A DNA stretch of 64,000 bases, from contig CANXME010002088.1 in the NCBI GenBank assembly GCA_948144175.1, forward strand, positions 434,001 to 498,000. Direction: 5' to 3'. A model generated the notes under the pieces. It had not been told where the DNA came from, made no database searches, and saw nothing but the letters and a program-made list of their open reading frames with translations. The DNA comes from Closterium sp. NIES-65 (lineage: Eukaryota; Streptophyta; Zygnematophyceae; Desmidiales; Closteriaceae). This document shows, in pieces, positions 52,861-64,000 of the stretch (the first letter of the stretch is position 1; the number at the start of each line of letters is the position of its first letter). The position numbers and the translations under genes are program-made.

Positions 52861-55538
52861 CGTCCCCCCCCTCAAAGCTGGGTGGCGTGAGATACACCCT
52901 GCTTGACAAGATAGTCCTTGAGAGCACGGCGTGCGTTGCCCATATCAGCTTCTGCAGCCCAACTGTCCTCAGTGGGGTCGTATCCTTCCAGCGTATCAGG
53001 AACTCGAGAGTCTTGCCACCGCGGCGCCGATGAGAGAGAACGCGCTCGATCTCGTACTCGGGTTCATCCTGTATGAGAGCAGGTGGTGGTGGCGGTAGTT
53101 GCCGTCCCTGGTGAACTATTGGTTGGGGTCCTTGTAGGTCTTCAGTAGCTGGACATGGAAAGCGTTGTGAAGCTTCCATGTATCTGGTAAGCGCAAGCGG
53201 AATGTAACTGGTGTCACCTGTGCCTCAACGAGAAAAGGACCACAGAAGCGATGGCCGGAGTTTGGATGGGAGGTGAGACAGGTTCAAGTTGCGCGTGTCA
53301 AGAAGCACCTGATCTCCGACTGCTACTGAGTGATCACGTCGCTGACGATCGGCATACTGCTTCTGGGAGTTCTGCATCGTGGTGAGACGTCGCTCAGTCT
53401 TCTCCCATAGCTGCTGCATGGTGGTGACGAAGTCATGTGCGGCTTGGACGTATGCCGGTGTGGTTGGCTGCTGTGGTGTGAGTGGGTTCCCGTCCGTAAC
53501 ACAGGAAGAAAGGAGTTTTCCCTGTGGCCGCATGTGGATGCGTTGTTGTAAGCGAACTCTAGGGTTGGTAACTGTGTGTCCCAGTGGCTGACGTCGTCCT
53601 TGCAAGCTGTGTGCAGTAACTGTTCAACCACTTGATTGAGTCGCTCTATCTGTCCGTCAGTCTGGGGGTGGTATGCTGAAGACATTGCAAGCTTTGTCCC
53701 CAACAGTCCCATGAGCTCCTTCCAGAACTTACTCGTGAATTTGGGGTCTCTGTCTGAGATGAGTGTAGCGGGGATGTCGTGGATGGTGATGATGCGGTCG
53801 AAGAAGAGTCGAGCAGTTGCTTCAGCTGTAGCTGTGGCGTTGGTCGGTATGAATTGACCCATTTTGGAGAACTTATCGATCACCACGAGGATGGAATCAT
53901 GTCCCCGTGAGGTCGAAGGAAGTCCTGTGATGAAGTCGAGGCTAACGACCTGCCATGGCTGCTCCGGTACGGGTAGAGGCTGAAGTAACCCTGCTTTTTT
54001 CTGCTTGCTGCTCTTCATCCGCTAGCACGTGTCACAAGAGGTGACGAACTGCTGCACGTCTGCTGCCATCCCGGGCCAGTAGTAATACTTTGCTATCCCT
54101 GCTAACGTCTTGTTGCTCCCGAAATGTCCCGCGTATGGTACGTCGTGAAACTCCTCCAATAGGATCTGCCGTAGCGGGGCGTAATTCGGTACCCAAATCT
54201 TTCCTGAACCCTTCCTTACAGCTAAGTCTTTCTCCCACTGTAATAGCTTCTTGGTCTGTGCTGTAGCAATCTCTGTGTCCACGGAGTACCCATGTTGGAA
54301 TAGACCCTTGAGCAGAGGGTTCATCCCGTCGAGCTGGATGCCTGCTACATGTCTGGGGCGGCTCAACGCGTCTGCCTTGTTGTGTAGCCCGGGCTTGTAG
54401 ACGATGTCGTAGTAGAAGTGAGTTTCCAGGAAGTCCACCCACCGCACCTGTCGTCGTGAGAGTGTCGGCTGTGACTTCAGGTATTTGAGACTGCAGTGGT
54501 CAGTATAGACTGTAGTCTTGGCTCCCTCTAGGTAACACCTCCACGCCTTGAAGGCTATGACTATCGCTAAGGCTTCCTTGTCGTGAATGGGGTAGTTTAG
54601 TTCTGCTCCGTGTAGCTTCTTACTGAGGTAGGCGATGGGCTGCAAAACCGCGTCCGTGATCCTGCATCAGTACTGCTCCGACTGCTTGGTCACTAGCGTC
54701 TGCTTCCACCACGTAGTCCTTGTCTGGATCCGGTAGGATGAGTACTGGCGCTGTAGTCAGTGCTGTCTGTTTGTTCAGTGCGCGGTAGTCGATGCACATC
54801 CGTAAACTACCGTCTGGCTTTGGAGTGAAGAGAACTTCTGCACCGTAGGGAGAGGTGGATGGGCGGATCAGTTGTCTGTCCAGTAGATACTCTATCTGTT
54901 TTTCATTTCTGTCAGTTCAGTTGGACTCAGTCGGTATGGTGCACGTGAGACGGGTTTCGCACCTGGTTCCTCCACGATCTCGTGCTCGTGGGTGCGTGCT
55001 GGAGATACGCCTGTGGGTAGGTCGTCGGGCATTATATCCTTGTACCGCTCCAAGACCTCCTCCTCTGCTGCTGCTATAACCAGTGCTAAGTAAACCCGTG
55101 TTACTCTCGTTCACTGTCCGTTCGAACCGTGCCAGTGTCGTTTCAAGAACGCTCCCTGTATCCGTCAAGCTTCGCAACTCCACTCGTTTCCCGTTGTTGT
55201 AGATGCACACCTTGCTGTTGACCCAATCAATCTCGGGGTTGAACTGCTTCAGGAAATCTCGCCCCAAGATGAAATCTAATCCCTTGATGTTCGTGATCGG
55301 CAACGTCGGCTTCCACCTCAACGCCCCTATCTGCAGCTGCAGTGTTGACTTTCCGTGGATGGGAAGCTTCGTACCGTCCACCATCGTTGCTGTAAACTGG
55401 GTTTCTTCTGAGGATTCTCCAATTTTCTCCAACGTCCCGCGGTCGCACACCGAGTGGGACGCACCACTATCCACCAGGGCTGGAGGCGACGCCCGTTGCA
55501 GATCACCTCGAGTACTAGTGGTTGCTGCTGCTCCGAGT

Positions 55539-55793
55539 TGTCGAAATATGTTTGTCATATTTTATAACTGCTTGTAGTTGTAGTGTAGTTATTGTACTTT
55601 GTAGGTGGTGCACCAACTATGTTTCCTATGCTATATGTTTCTTGAAACCTATAGTGAAACCCATTCTCCAATTTTTTCTTCTCTCCAACTCACTCGATAC
55701 CTCTACTAGGGAAAATCCCGCTCGATACCTAAGTTCGGGCCTAGGCTACTAAGCCTAGGCCCCACCTCTTAACTTACCTATATACTCTCGACA
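55539..55793 (+). repeat. 5' LTR of N2
   Basis: 255 bp, ends TCGACA, with the PBS next. Flanked on the left by CGAGT. Confidence 0.93.
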
Positions 55794-56532
55794 TGTTATC
55801 AGAGCGACGTTCGTTCTGGCCTCACGTTTCCGCTGCTACGATTTTCTGGTCGCGCGCCTAGGGCGCGTGACGAATTTTTCCTTGTCCGCCCCGCGGCACG
55901 CGACGGTGCCCTTAACCTGCCCATCGTGCGCCCCGTGGCACACGATGGTGCCCTGCTCGTCGTGCGCCCGAGGCACACGATCGGCCCCTTGCTCTTATCT
56001 TACCCGTCGTGCGCCCCGTGGCACTGGCACGCGACGGGCCTTTCCGCCCCTGCACTCCCTGAAGCCGCCCCTGACACCACTGCACCGACACCTTTTCGCC
56101 GCTCTGCGGCTTTCTTCCTTCCCACCCCCTCCTCCTTTGTCTCCCTGCAGCCGCGGGGAGGAGGGTATGGGGGTGGAGGGTGTTGGAGTGTGGCGTCACC
56201 TCTCTCCCTTCCCCTCCTCCTTCTTTCAGTCCCACCGCTGCAGCTGCCGCTGGGGGGAGAAGGTGTGAGGATGTGGGGGAGCAGGGGGAGTGGTACCGGG
56301 GGTGGCGGGTGTGAGGCAACATGCAGCATCCCTCCACCTCTCCTCTCTTCCCCCTTCTCTGCTGCTCCTGCAGCAGTGTGGGGGAGGGGAAGGAGGAGGG
56401 TGAGGAGATGGAGGGGGTAACTCTTTAATGTTAGCCCGCCTGCATTACCTGCTGTTGCTTGTGATTATTTTGCATGGTGTACCCCCTCAGGGGGGCGTAA
56501 CTACTTTTCTACCTACAAGCATTATGGGGGCG

Positions 56533-56784
56533 TGTCGAAATATGTTTGTCATATTTTATAACTGCTTGTAGTTGTAGTGTAGTTATTGTACTTTGTAGGT
56601 GGTGCACCAACTATGTTTCCTATGCTATATGTTTCTTGAAACCTATAGTGAAACCCATTCTCCAATTTTTCTTCTCTCCAACTCACTCGATACCTCTACT
56701 AGGGAAAATCCCGCTCGATACCTAAGTTCGGGCCTAGGCTACTAAGCCTAGGCCCCACCTCTTACTTACCTATTACTCTCGACA
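56533..56784 (+). repeat. 3' LTR of N2
   Basis: 252 bp, flanked on the right by CGAGT. Confidence 0.93.
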
Positions 56785-58456
56785 CGAGTATCCATAGATG
56801 GTATCGCTTATAGGATCGTAGGGTACGTCGAATATGTTATCCCTAGGTGCTGCGCTCAAAGATGCAGCTTCAGTATCAGTTTTCAACTGAGAAAGGTTAG
56901 AAGGATTTATCCGAGGCCGATTCGGCTTCTCTTGGGCCTGGAACCTTCCACTAAGCCTTTGCAGCTGTGTAGGCTTCATCTGTGGGGAACAGGGAGCCTT
57001 TAAACAGTGCTGCTGGAGAGAGAATATTAACTCCTCGGAACGCTCGACCCGTATTAGCGCTCTTGAGTAGGGTCCCATAATACCCGCGGTACGGTTTAAT
57101 TTCTGACTCTCCCTTAATAAAGGCTTGAAACCCACGAGAAGTAATATTCTTACTTGTCGGGGTATACGGCTGGAGTTTCCCGGTCGGTGCAGGGTCTTGT
57201 TTCGCGGATCTCCATTAGTCTCGGCGATTTCCCCTGGTGCCGGCTGGTCGTGACGTTTTAAATTTGCGCCACCATATTCTCCTTTTTTCGCCCTCTCCGA
57301 AGTTGCACGTTGTCCGTTTTCTGCTTCGGAGGTGCCGCACTGTGCTTGTCCTTCAGCTCCGCACACTTCTCTTCATTTTCCTACACGCCAAGATACGATG
57401 TCCTGTAGCGCCGCAAATTTGCACGTCTCATTATTTGCTAGCCGTGCTCCACATCGCCCTCGTCGTTCTCCATCGGCGTCGGCAGTCGTGGGTGGTGCCA
57501 ATCGTCCCATGCCACTAGTTGGCTTATTGCGTCGTGTTCCGTAGTAGCTACTGTTCAACGTGTCGAACGTGTCGATCAGTGCTGCCGGAACCTGCGCCCA
57601 CGTCCCCTCGCCTTGGGACTATTCTGTTGTTGATCCACTCTAGAGCTGGGCCTCGTAACAGTGTTGCTGCGAGCCTCGTATGCGCATTGCGTCTTTTGTC
57701 GGGGTCGTGCATCTAACGGCTTCGAAGTAAATTTCGAGTTCAGCTACAAACGACGAACGTCGTTCCTTTTTACTGTAGGATCGAACGCCTCTGGTAGCCT
57801 CAGCTTCACTGCTTCGAGGTTAACTGTAGCTGCTGCCATTGTCGCATATGTAGAATTGTCGGTTGTAGCCGCCGCTGCCGCTGCTACTGTTGTCGCTGCT
57901 GCTGTGGCGGTTGCCGACTGGTTCGCAAGGAGTTTTTTGAGTCGTGGGAGCGCTGCACGTATTTGCTTATGCTCAGCACGTAGCTCCGCGATTTTCTGTA
58001 CTGAAATATCTCCTTTTCCCTCCATTTGGTGATTTAAAGGAAGATGCGCGACGGAAATAATCGAATTCTAGGTGTGGTGTCGACTTAGTGCGAGTCAAAT
58101 TGACTGTAGAATCGACGAAGAGCGAATTCTGTAGGTTGTGTAAATCTCCCTTAGGCGAAATTCGCATCCGATCTTGGCCGTGAGGAGAAAATCAATCCGA
58201 CGCTCCAAATTCCAACGTTTTTTGGGCGAAATTCTTGGGCCGTGAGATGAAACTCGATTCGATCGACGGTCGAAACTCCAACCTTCCACCAGTAAATCTG
58301 AGGGGTGTTCGAAAAACCGAATCGAGGGGACTTAGAAAAATTGCGCGGAACTGGTTTTACATACCGTATCGGCGCTTTCGTCGTCGCCCCCGCGGTTTTT
58401 AAAGGCCGGAACTAAGCGGTTGAAGACCTTGCGTGTAAACCCGCTCTGATACCAAG

Positions 58457-58830
58457 TGTGAGGATGTGGGATGGAGCTCATAAAAGATGATTCAAATTGA
58501 ATTGAATGATCACCTGGGTACATCACGAGGCTATATATAGGCTCGACACAAGGCCCCGTAACAGGTGTTACGCGAAGGTTCCGCGGGTCGCGAAGCGTCC
58601 CGAACAAATCCTACCGAATTCGGTAGAAGGCAATTTGGTGCAACCGAAAAAGCCAGAATTCGGTGCACGCAACCTAGCTCGGTGCTATAACTATAATAAA
58701 ATATAGGAAAGCACCTAGCCTAGGAAATCAAGCAATTTCATGCCTGCATATAATTATCCTATGCTAGAAATAGCATGATAAAGTAGAGGCAAGCAAGCCT
58801 AGCTGGCATATAAGCCGTCATACTCTCACA
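58457..58830 (-). repeat. 5' LTR of Gypsy-A
   Basis: 374 bp, with the PBS beginning two bases beyond its inner end on the minus strand. Confidence 0.92.
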
Positions 58831-61800
58831 TCTTCTTTTAATAAAAACTCTGTTTTTATCCTCGATCGTACCCACTTGAGAAAATTTCCAAGGAAGCAAT
58901 GCAAGATAATTTTTCAATTATTTTCTGTGGTTTGGACATTCTGCGTTCTATCATTGAGATTGTGAGTCGTTGCACTCAAGAGCACCCCCTGACTTCGGTT
59001 GCGTTGGTGACTCGCACAGTGAAAGGCGAATTGTTCCATGTGCTTCGTGGGATGGCGCCGGTCCTAGCGACGTGGGACAAGGGACACCATGTGTGGTGGA
59101 CCAAATCTCAGTCACATGGACGCGGTCGGTGTCACAACGTCAAGGTGTACTTCAAAACCTTCGACGAGTATTGTGGCATGTCCTATTCGCCCAAAGCATC
59201 AACAAAATTTGTTGCTCTGGGTGCGTTGGTAGCGTGAACGGGGATATGCAAAAATCCTTGTTGACACGGGTGCAACTGTTTCCCTCTTTGACGAAAAGTG
59301 GGTCACAGCACGCACGATCCTAGTTGAAGGACCGTCTTGGCCCCATTCGCCTTGGCGACGATAGCATCATCCCAAGCAAAGGGCAGACACGGATCAACAT
59401 GGAGATCGAGGGTATCACGAGAGATCCGCACGTATGTTTTACCCCTTCTCGCATGTGTCGACCTTGTCCTTGGAATGGATTGGCTTCGAGCGAATGAAGT
59501 CAAGCTCGATTTCCAGGACAATACGTCTCATTCTAAAGAATGGTGACACAGTCCAATGGAAAGTGCCTAAGGACTTGATCACAAACGAACAGCAAACGTC
59601 GAAGCGTCCCGATGTGAGTTTTGCGCTCGCAAACGAGTTTCGGACAGCATGTTCGACAAGCCGATACCTTCTTTGTGGTACAGCTTGAGAATGCTCAACA
59701 CGAGAAGCCTGGGGTCGAGAATTCCCCGCCTCAGATGAAAGCACTGGCGGACGAGTTTGCAGAGGTTTTTGAGCCCATCCCAGATGGCCTTCCTCCGGAC
59801 AGTGCTGTCGGTCACACCATCCCAGTAGAGCCTGGAAAACTCCCACCTTTTAGACCTCTATATCGCCTCAGTCCAGCTGAGTACGAGGAGGCTAAACAGC
59901 AAATTGAGGAGTATCTCAGGAAGGGATGGATTGAACCAAGCGCATCACCTTACGGAGCGCTGATCTTGTTCGTGAACAAAAAGGGCGGAGGGTTACGCAT
60001 GTGCGTAGACCATGCTTTGAACAAGATAACGGTGAAGAATAGGTATCCCCTACCGAGAATAGAGGACCTGTTCGACCAAACTCCAGGGTGCCCAGTGGTT
60101 CAGCGCATTGGACCTCGCGCAGGGGTATCACCAATTGCGCATCACCGAAGAAGATGTACCCAGACGGCTTTCGATCGCCGTTTGGTCATTTTCAGTGGCG
60201 AGTGCTGAGCTTTGGCTTGACCAATGCTCCTGCATCTTTTCAGAGAGCTATGAATGAATCTTCGCGAGAGGCGATTGGACAGTTCGTTTTAGTCTATCTG
60301 GATGACATCTTGGGTTTACTCCTGGACGGAAGAGGAGCACACGCGACACCTTAAGTGGGTGTTAGGGAAACCTCGAGAGCATAAGTTTTATGCTCGTCTG
60401 TGGAAGTGTCATTTCTACAAACGCGAGTTGGAATATCTTGGCCATCTCGTGGGAAATGATGGTCTCAAAGTAGACCCAAGAAAGTTGTCGCAGTCCAGAA
60501 CTGGCCAGTACCACAAGATGTGGGTCAAATCAGGTCGTTTTTTGGACTGGCGAACTATTTTCGTCGATTATTGCATAATTATTCTACCGTTGTTCCCATT
60601 GACGGCCCTCACTCGCAAAAGTAGTGCTTGGCAATGGACACAACAATGCAAAAGGCATTCGACGAGGGTCAAGCGATTGCTGACCAATGCTCCGGTTCTG
60701 GTTTACCATATCCGACAAAGCCCTATGAGGTTGTTACTGACACTTCATTGATTGGGATTGGGGCGGTCCTCTTGCAAGAAGGGAGACTAGTGGCATTTGA
60801 GAGTCGAAAGCTCTACCCCGGCAGAGCAGCGCTATACGACGGTCCGAACAAGAACTGTTGGCGGTCGTTCATGCGCTACGAACATGGCGATGTTATCTAG
60901 AGGGTGTGGACTTTGTGGTTACGACTGATCACTGTCCGAACACCTACTTCTCCACCCAAGCCACGCTTACTCGACGTCAAGCCCGATGGGCGGAACTCCT
61001 TAGTGGGTTCACCTTCGATATTCGATATCGAGCGGGTTTCGACGAACCTGGCTGACCCCCTCAGCAGACAGCCGATAGGGGCAGCAAACACGTCTAGACG
61101 ACACAGAGAATGCGGCAGTATTTTCTGCTTGCTTCAGTGTCCTAGTAACGGCTCGAATGTGAGTGAGATTACCTTCAATGGTTTCCTGAAACGCATCCGC
61201 ACAGGGTATCAAATTGACTCCTGGTTTCAGGACCCACGAAACACTAAGGAACTCAAGGGGAGCATGAGCTCTGGTGGCGTAAGAAGGAGATCGTTGTACC
61301 TCACGTAGGTAGCCTGCGGAACGATATTCTGGAAGAAGTGCATGCCACTAAGTACGGAGGGCACCTAGGGTAAAAAAGACCAGGTGGGGCTTGAGTGATG
61401 TATACTGGTGGCCGGGATGGGCACTGAGGTCCAGCAATTTGTGGCACACTGCGGCATGCGCTCTAAATAAAACGGACATAAAGAAGCCGGGTGGTTTGCT
61501 TCAACCACTCGAGACCGAATGAACCTTGGGAGAGTGTATCTTGGATTTTATCACGGACCTTCCTAAGACTCGTGATGGCCATACAGCGATCCTAGTGTTT
61601 GTGGATCGTCTGACAAAAATGGTGCATTTCGTGGCTACTACAACTGACTTATCCGCGGAAGATACGGCCAAATTATTTGTGGCACACGTTTTCCGCTTAC
61701 ACGGGTTACCACGTGTATTGGTGTCCGACCGGGATCCGCGCTTCACAAGCCGGTTCTGGCAAGAAGTCACACGGACACTAGGAATGAAGCTTAAGTTGTC

Positions 61801-62703
61801 ATCGGCGTTCCACCCACAAACCGATGGGCAGACGGAACGAACAAAACCGGACACTTGAGCACATGCTTCGTTCATTCATGGCCCAACTCAGGATGATTGG
61901 GACGAGTTGTTGCGTGTCGTTGAATTCGCAGTGAACAATTCAGTTCATGAAGGTACACGTGAGAAACCTTTCATTCTGAACTATGGTCGGCATCCCACAA
62001 CGCCTGCTACGCATGGGATCGGCGGATTGAAAATTCAAGCCGCTAAAGACTTTGTTGGCAAGCAGCAAGAAGCGCTTAAGTCTGCTCGCCATTGGCTACA
62101 ACTCTCTCAACAGCGACAAAAGTCTTACGCCGACATGAAACGCCGGGAAGTCTCGTTTGAGGTTGGAGACAAAGTTTTGTTAAGCACGAAGAACATTCGT
62201 CTCAAAATCCCTGGAGCAAGAAAGCTGTTCCCTCGATGGATTGGGCCCTTCGAGGTGATCAAGCGTGTTGGTGTGGTAGCTTACAAGCTTAAGCTACCTG
62301 ACACTTTACAGATTCACAACGTCTTCCATGTGTCTCTGTTGAACAAGTACGTTGCAGAGGGCAAGTACTTACCGCCACCAACGATCGTCCTGGGGGGAGG
62401 AACTGTTTTATGAAGTCGAACAAGTGCTAATGCATCGTGATCGACAACGCGGCCGAAAGACAGTACGAGAGTTCCTCATCAAGTGGAGAGGCTATGGGCC
62501 TGAACACAAACTCATGGGAGCCAGAAGAGCATCTGACTGAAACTGCAGTTCAGTCATACACGACAGACCTGGCTCGACGAGCTGCTGCCGCACAACAGTG
62601 GAGGGCGTTGACCCTGGTCGTAATGTGACACGGCGTACTCGAAGCGCTCGTCCTCAGAAGCACCCTGAGGCAACGGGGACGTTGCCACCTAGGGGGGGAG
62701 GAG
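58831..62703 (+). pseudogene. Gypsy-B: 5'-truncated, decayed Ty3/gypsy chromovirus pol
   Basis: It begins abruptly at the Gypsy-A LTR, with no 5' LTR, PBS or clear gag. Domains in order but in several frames: protease LVDTGA (59256-59274), then GMDWLRANEVKLDF (about 59480); RT from FRPLYRLSPAEYEEAK (about 59850) through RMCVDHALNK (one codon shorter than the usual DYRALNK) and FGLTNAPASFQRAM to YLDDI (60295-60309); RNase H (about 60715-61060, including TDHCPNTYF); integrase core ([35 protein letters not shown], 61540-61840); a C-terminal WIGPFEVIKRVG segment; and a chromodomain split by a frameshift (YEVEQVLMHR...EFLIKWRGYGP, then SWEPEEHL, 62410-62535). It ends in a G-rich PPT (62692-62703) against the next LTR. 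At least six frameshifts or stops are present. Confidence 0.87.
62692..62703 (+). promoter_or_regulatory. Polypurine tract before the 62704 LTR
   Basis: GGGGGGGAGGAG directly abuts the TGTAAC end of the LTR, the expected plus-strand primer position for Gypsy-B. Confidence 0.75.
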
Positions 62704-63423
62704 TGTAACGCATAACCTACTCTGCCTCATCTACCGCTAACTTCTAATTCAACATCGAGGAGACTTCCTCGATGAGAAATGACGTGAAGGCAATCGGGAA
62801 GATTGAGTTGGAGAAGAACATTGGTTTGGTTTTCCCAACCCTCACCTTGAGGTTTGGAAACTTCCAACCCATCAAAGTGAAGATTGGAAAGGTTGGATTT
62901 CCAACCAATCAAGTTGTGCCAGTTGTTGTTACGATCCACACAAACTTAAAACAGCCATACAATGTGCTAAGTTGGGTTTTTCCCAACCAAACTAAATTGC
63001 ACTTAGGCTCCAAGCCTATTACCTCCCCAACCATGGAAGCCATGGTTGGGAAAAGCCCAAGGGGTATGATGGAAGGGGTTGGAGCTCTCAAGCTCATTCC
63101 ACTTCCCAACTCCAACAAATCTAACTTGGAAATGGGATTTTTACTCCAAGTCTTTTGGGTTCTTCCTAATAAGCTCCCTACACAACTAGACATGTGATTT
63201 TTCAAGGACAAGCTCTACAAGAAGCTCCTACCTACTTATTAAAGCTTCATCAACCTTTTTCAAGCTCCCTTTTCTCTCAAGCTTGAGGAGTACTATCAAA
63301 GATAAATTACCCCTGGGGGATTAGTTGATCTTGAAAGCCTTGTATCTTGATTTTATAAATGTTGTCAGGGTGATTTATATTTAACACACGGTTGCCCGTT
63401 GTTATAAGGGCGTGATTGTTACA
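62704..63423 (+). repeat. LTR (720 bp) between Gypsy-B and a further internal region
   Basis: The ends TGTAAC and GTTACA are perfect inverted termini. A polypurine tract lies at its left edge (3'-LTR context) and a PBS at its right (5'-LTR context). AT-rich with many short GGTTGG/CCAACC blocks. ORFs across it are not supported as genes. No second copy lies in the window. Confidence 0.8.
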
Positions 63424-63424
63424 T

Positions 63425-63438
63425 TGGTATCTAGAGCT
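63425..63438 (+). promoter_or_regulatory. PBS after the 62704-63423 LTR
   Basis: TGGTATCTAGAGCT resembles the initiator tRNA-Met PBS TGGTATCAGAGC with a one-base insertion, one base after the LTR end. Confidence 0.7.
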
Positions 63439-63903
63439 AGGGGTATCCTAAGCCTAGTGGGGATTTTGCCCTTAGAGATTCTAATTTTTATTTTTTTTTT
63501 ATAGATCTTGGAGTTGTGGTTTCTATTAAAGAGAACACTCAAGATCTGGAAGCTTGAAGAGTTCAAGATCTACAAGATCTACAACTGCAATTTCAAGCTA
63601 AGAAGAGAGATTATCTCTCTTGCCCACCTTTTGGTGGAAGAATCTCTACTGTTGAGTAGTGGAGTATAAACTTGGATCTGGAGGATTTGTTGAGGGTTAT
63701 ACAAGTTCTCTCATTGAGATTTGGATAGACCCTGCCCTTTCACTTAGGTGATTGGGAGTGCATGACAACAAATCTGTTACCTTGGGTAACTTGGATTATT
63801 CTGTAGAAGAAATTTCTTTTATAAGAATTTCTTGCTTTACCATTGAGGTGGTAAAAAGACTTTAACAGAATCAACCCAGATCTTACAAGCTCCCTTAATC
63901 CTT

Positions 63904-64000
63904 ATGGCATCTGGCCAAGAGAAGGATATGGCAAGGGAGGAAGGGCCCACTGCACCTAATGAGGTGGTGAACAATGCTGCTGAGATTGACCTCAATCAAG
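63904..64000 (+). CDS. Start of a probable retrotransposon gag ORF, cut by the window end
   Basis: ATG at 63904 opens 32 codons with no stop to the window edge (MASGQEKDMAREEG...). It lies 480 bp after the PBS, where gag is expected. No domain can be recognised in so short a piece, so the gag call rests on position only. Confidence 0.45.
   Translation, partial: MASGQEKDMAREEGPTAPNEVVNNAAEIDLNQ

Larger units (their letters stand above)
55539..56784 (+). mobile_element. N2: coding-free LTR element nested in Gypsy-A, exact target-site duplication
   Basis: 1246 bp. LTRs at 55539-55793 (255 bp) and 56533-56784 (252 bp) run from TGTCGAAATATG to CTCTCGACA and differ mainly by small indels. CGAGT at 55534-55538 and 56785-56789 is an exact target-site duplication. 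PBS TGTTATCAGAGCG (55794-55806) and PPT TATGGGGGCG (56523-56532) are present. The 740-bp interior is GC-rich with no gag or pol motif. Removing N2 and one CGAGT copy rejoins the Gypsy-A gag and protease regions, so N2 arrived after Gypsy-A. Confidence 0.94.
52880..58025 (-). pseudogene. Gypsy-A gag-pol (interrupted by N2, frameshifted, RT core deleted)
   Basis: Gag begins at 58025. Its N-terminus has an Ala/Thr-rich stretch and LPEAFDPTVKRNDV. A classic CCHC knuckle (C-x2-C-x4-H-x4-C) is legible at 57384-57424 if a one-base loss is allowed. N2 splits the region between gag and protease. The protease motif LVDSGAS lies near 55470. RT keeps only its first part (SRAPYRLSPTE, then SPYGAEVLF and DYRALNKQT, about 54745-54960, with a frameshift). 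It jumps from there straight to YVVEADAS of RNase H, so the palm domain with its YLDD-type motif is missing. RNase H (about 54300-54720), the integrase H2C2 finger (about 54022-54170), the integrase core ([17 protein letters not shown], about 53600-53960) and a chromodomain (YEIERVL...FLIRWKD, about 52980-53060) follow. Confidence 0.88.
52486..58830 (-). mobile_element. Gypsy-A: Ty3/gypsy chromovirus, RT-deleted, with nested N2
   Basis: Minus-strand element with LTRs of about 375 bp at 58457-58830 (5') and 52486-52860 (3'), both TGTGAGGAT to CTCTCACA. PBS TGGTATCAGAGCGG lies at 58441-58454 and a G-rich PPT at 52862-52872. Gene order gag, protease, RT remnant, RNase H, integrase, chromodomain fits chromoviruses. 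Flanks AGCGG on the left (inside Copia-6) and TCTTC on the right (inside Gypsy-B) do not match, so the element joins two different sites. Confidence 0.92.

Noticed and set aside
62772-63197. ORF of 141 codons inside the 720-bp LTR
   Set aside because: Lies wholly within a defined LTR, lacks a domain and is biased by the repeated CCAACC/GGTTGG blocks.

Overview
The window is almost wholly made of LTR retrotransposons, with little host DNA between them. Three things suggest a green-lineage nuclear genome: Ty1/copia and chromodomain-bearing Ty3/gypsy (chromovirus) elements, primer-binding sites complementary to plant-type initiator tRNA-Met, and an hAT-like transposase gene with short GT-AG introns. 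The very GC-rich copia family, the CT-rich host DNA and the absence of any higher-plant gene make a streptophyte alga (for example a zygnematophyte such as Closterium) my best guess. That is inference with low confidence. No rRNA gene, CRISPR array, prokaryotic operon or clearly functional host gene was seen.

Layout. 1-498: 5' end of a minus-strand copia (Copia-0). 613-2714: decayed hAT-like transposase gene, minus strand. 2849-3240: AT-rich repeat with a recurring TCAGACGA motif. 3302-10247: Copia-1 (+), gag-deleted. 10325-10530: second copy of the TCAGACGA repeat. 11499-18697: Copia-2 (+), several stops. 18816-26237: Copia-3 (+), exact target-site duplication, one stop codon. 26352-33711: Copia-4 (-), uninterrupted gag-pol ORF of about 1970 codons, the only element that looks potentially autonomous. 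34119-34252: solo LTR. 34690-41410: Copia-5 (+), with unlike LTRs and mutated catalytic residues. 41415-42490: relic copia fragment. 42495-44217: host DNA. 44218-46028: N1, a coding-free LTR element with exact TSD. 46029-47704: CT-rich host DNA holding a 353-bp miniature LTR element (46877-47229) that carries a tRNA-like A box/B box. 47705-52485: Copia-6 (+), decayed and cut off by Gypsy-A. 52486-58830: Gypsy-A (-), a chromovirus with its RT core deleted and a nested coding-free LTR element, N2, at 55539-56784. 58831-62703: Gypsy-B (+), a 5'-truncated decayed chromovirus. 62704-63423: an LTR with a polypurine tract on its left and a PBS on its right. 63904-64000: start of a further gag-like ORF.

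How it works together. The copia copies share one plan: a 124-141 bp LTR (TGTC...CA), an iMet PBS, a short hairpin followed by GGGCCCACC, a GC-rich leader of about 1 kb with element-specific tandem repeats, then one ORF in the order Gag, protease, integrase, Ala/Gly/Glu/Pro-rich linker, reverse transcriptase, RNase H. It ends with a hairpin that contains the polypurine tract. Coding-free elements in the window keep subsets of these signals, so they could be mobilised in trans by a Copia-4-like element. The features I find least ordinary are the tRNA-like miniature element, a QLREW-type motif repeated in Gag and again in the integrase-RT linker, and a wide-spaced Gag zinc-knuckle-like motif.
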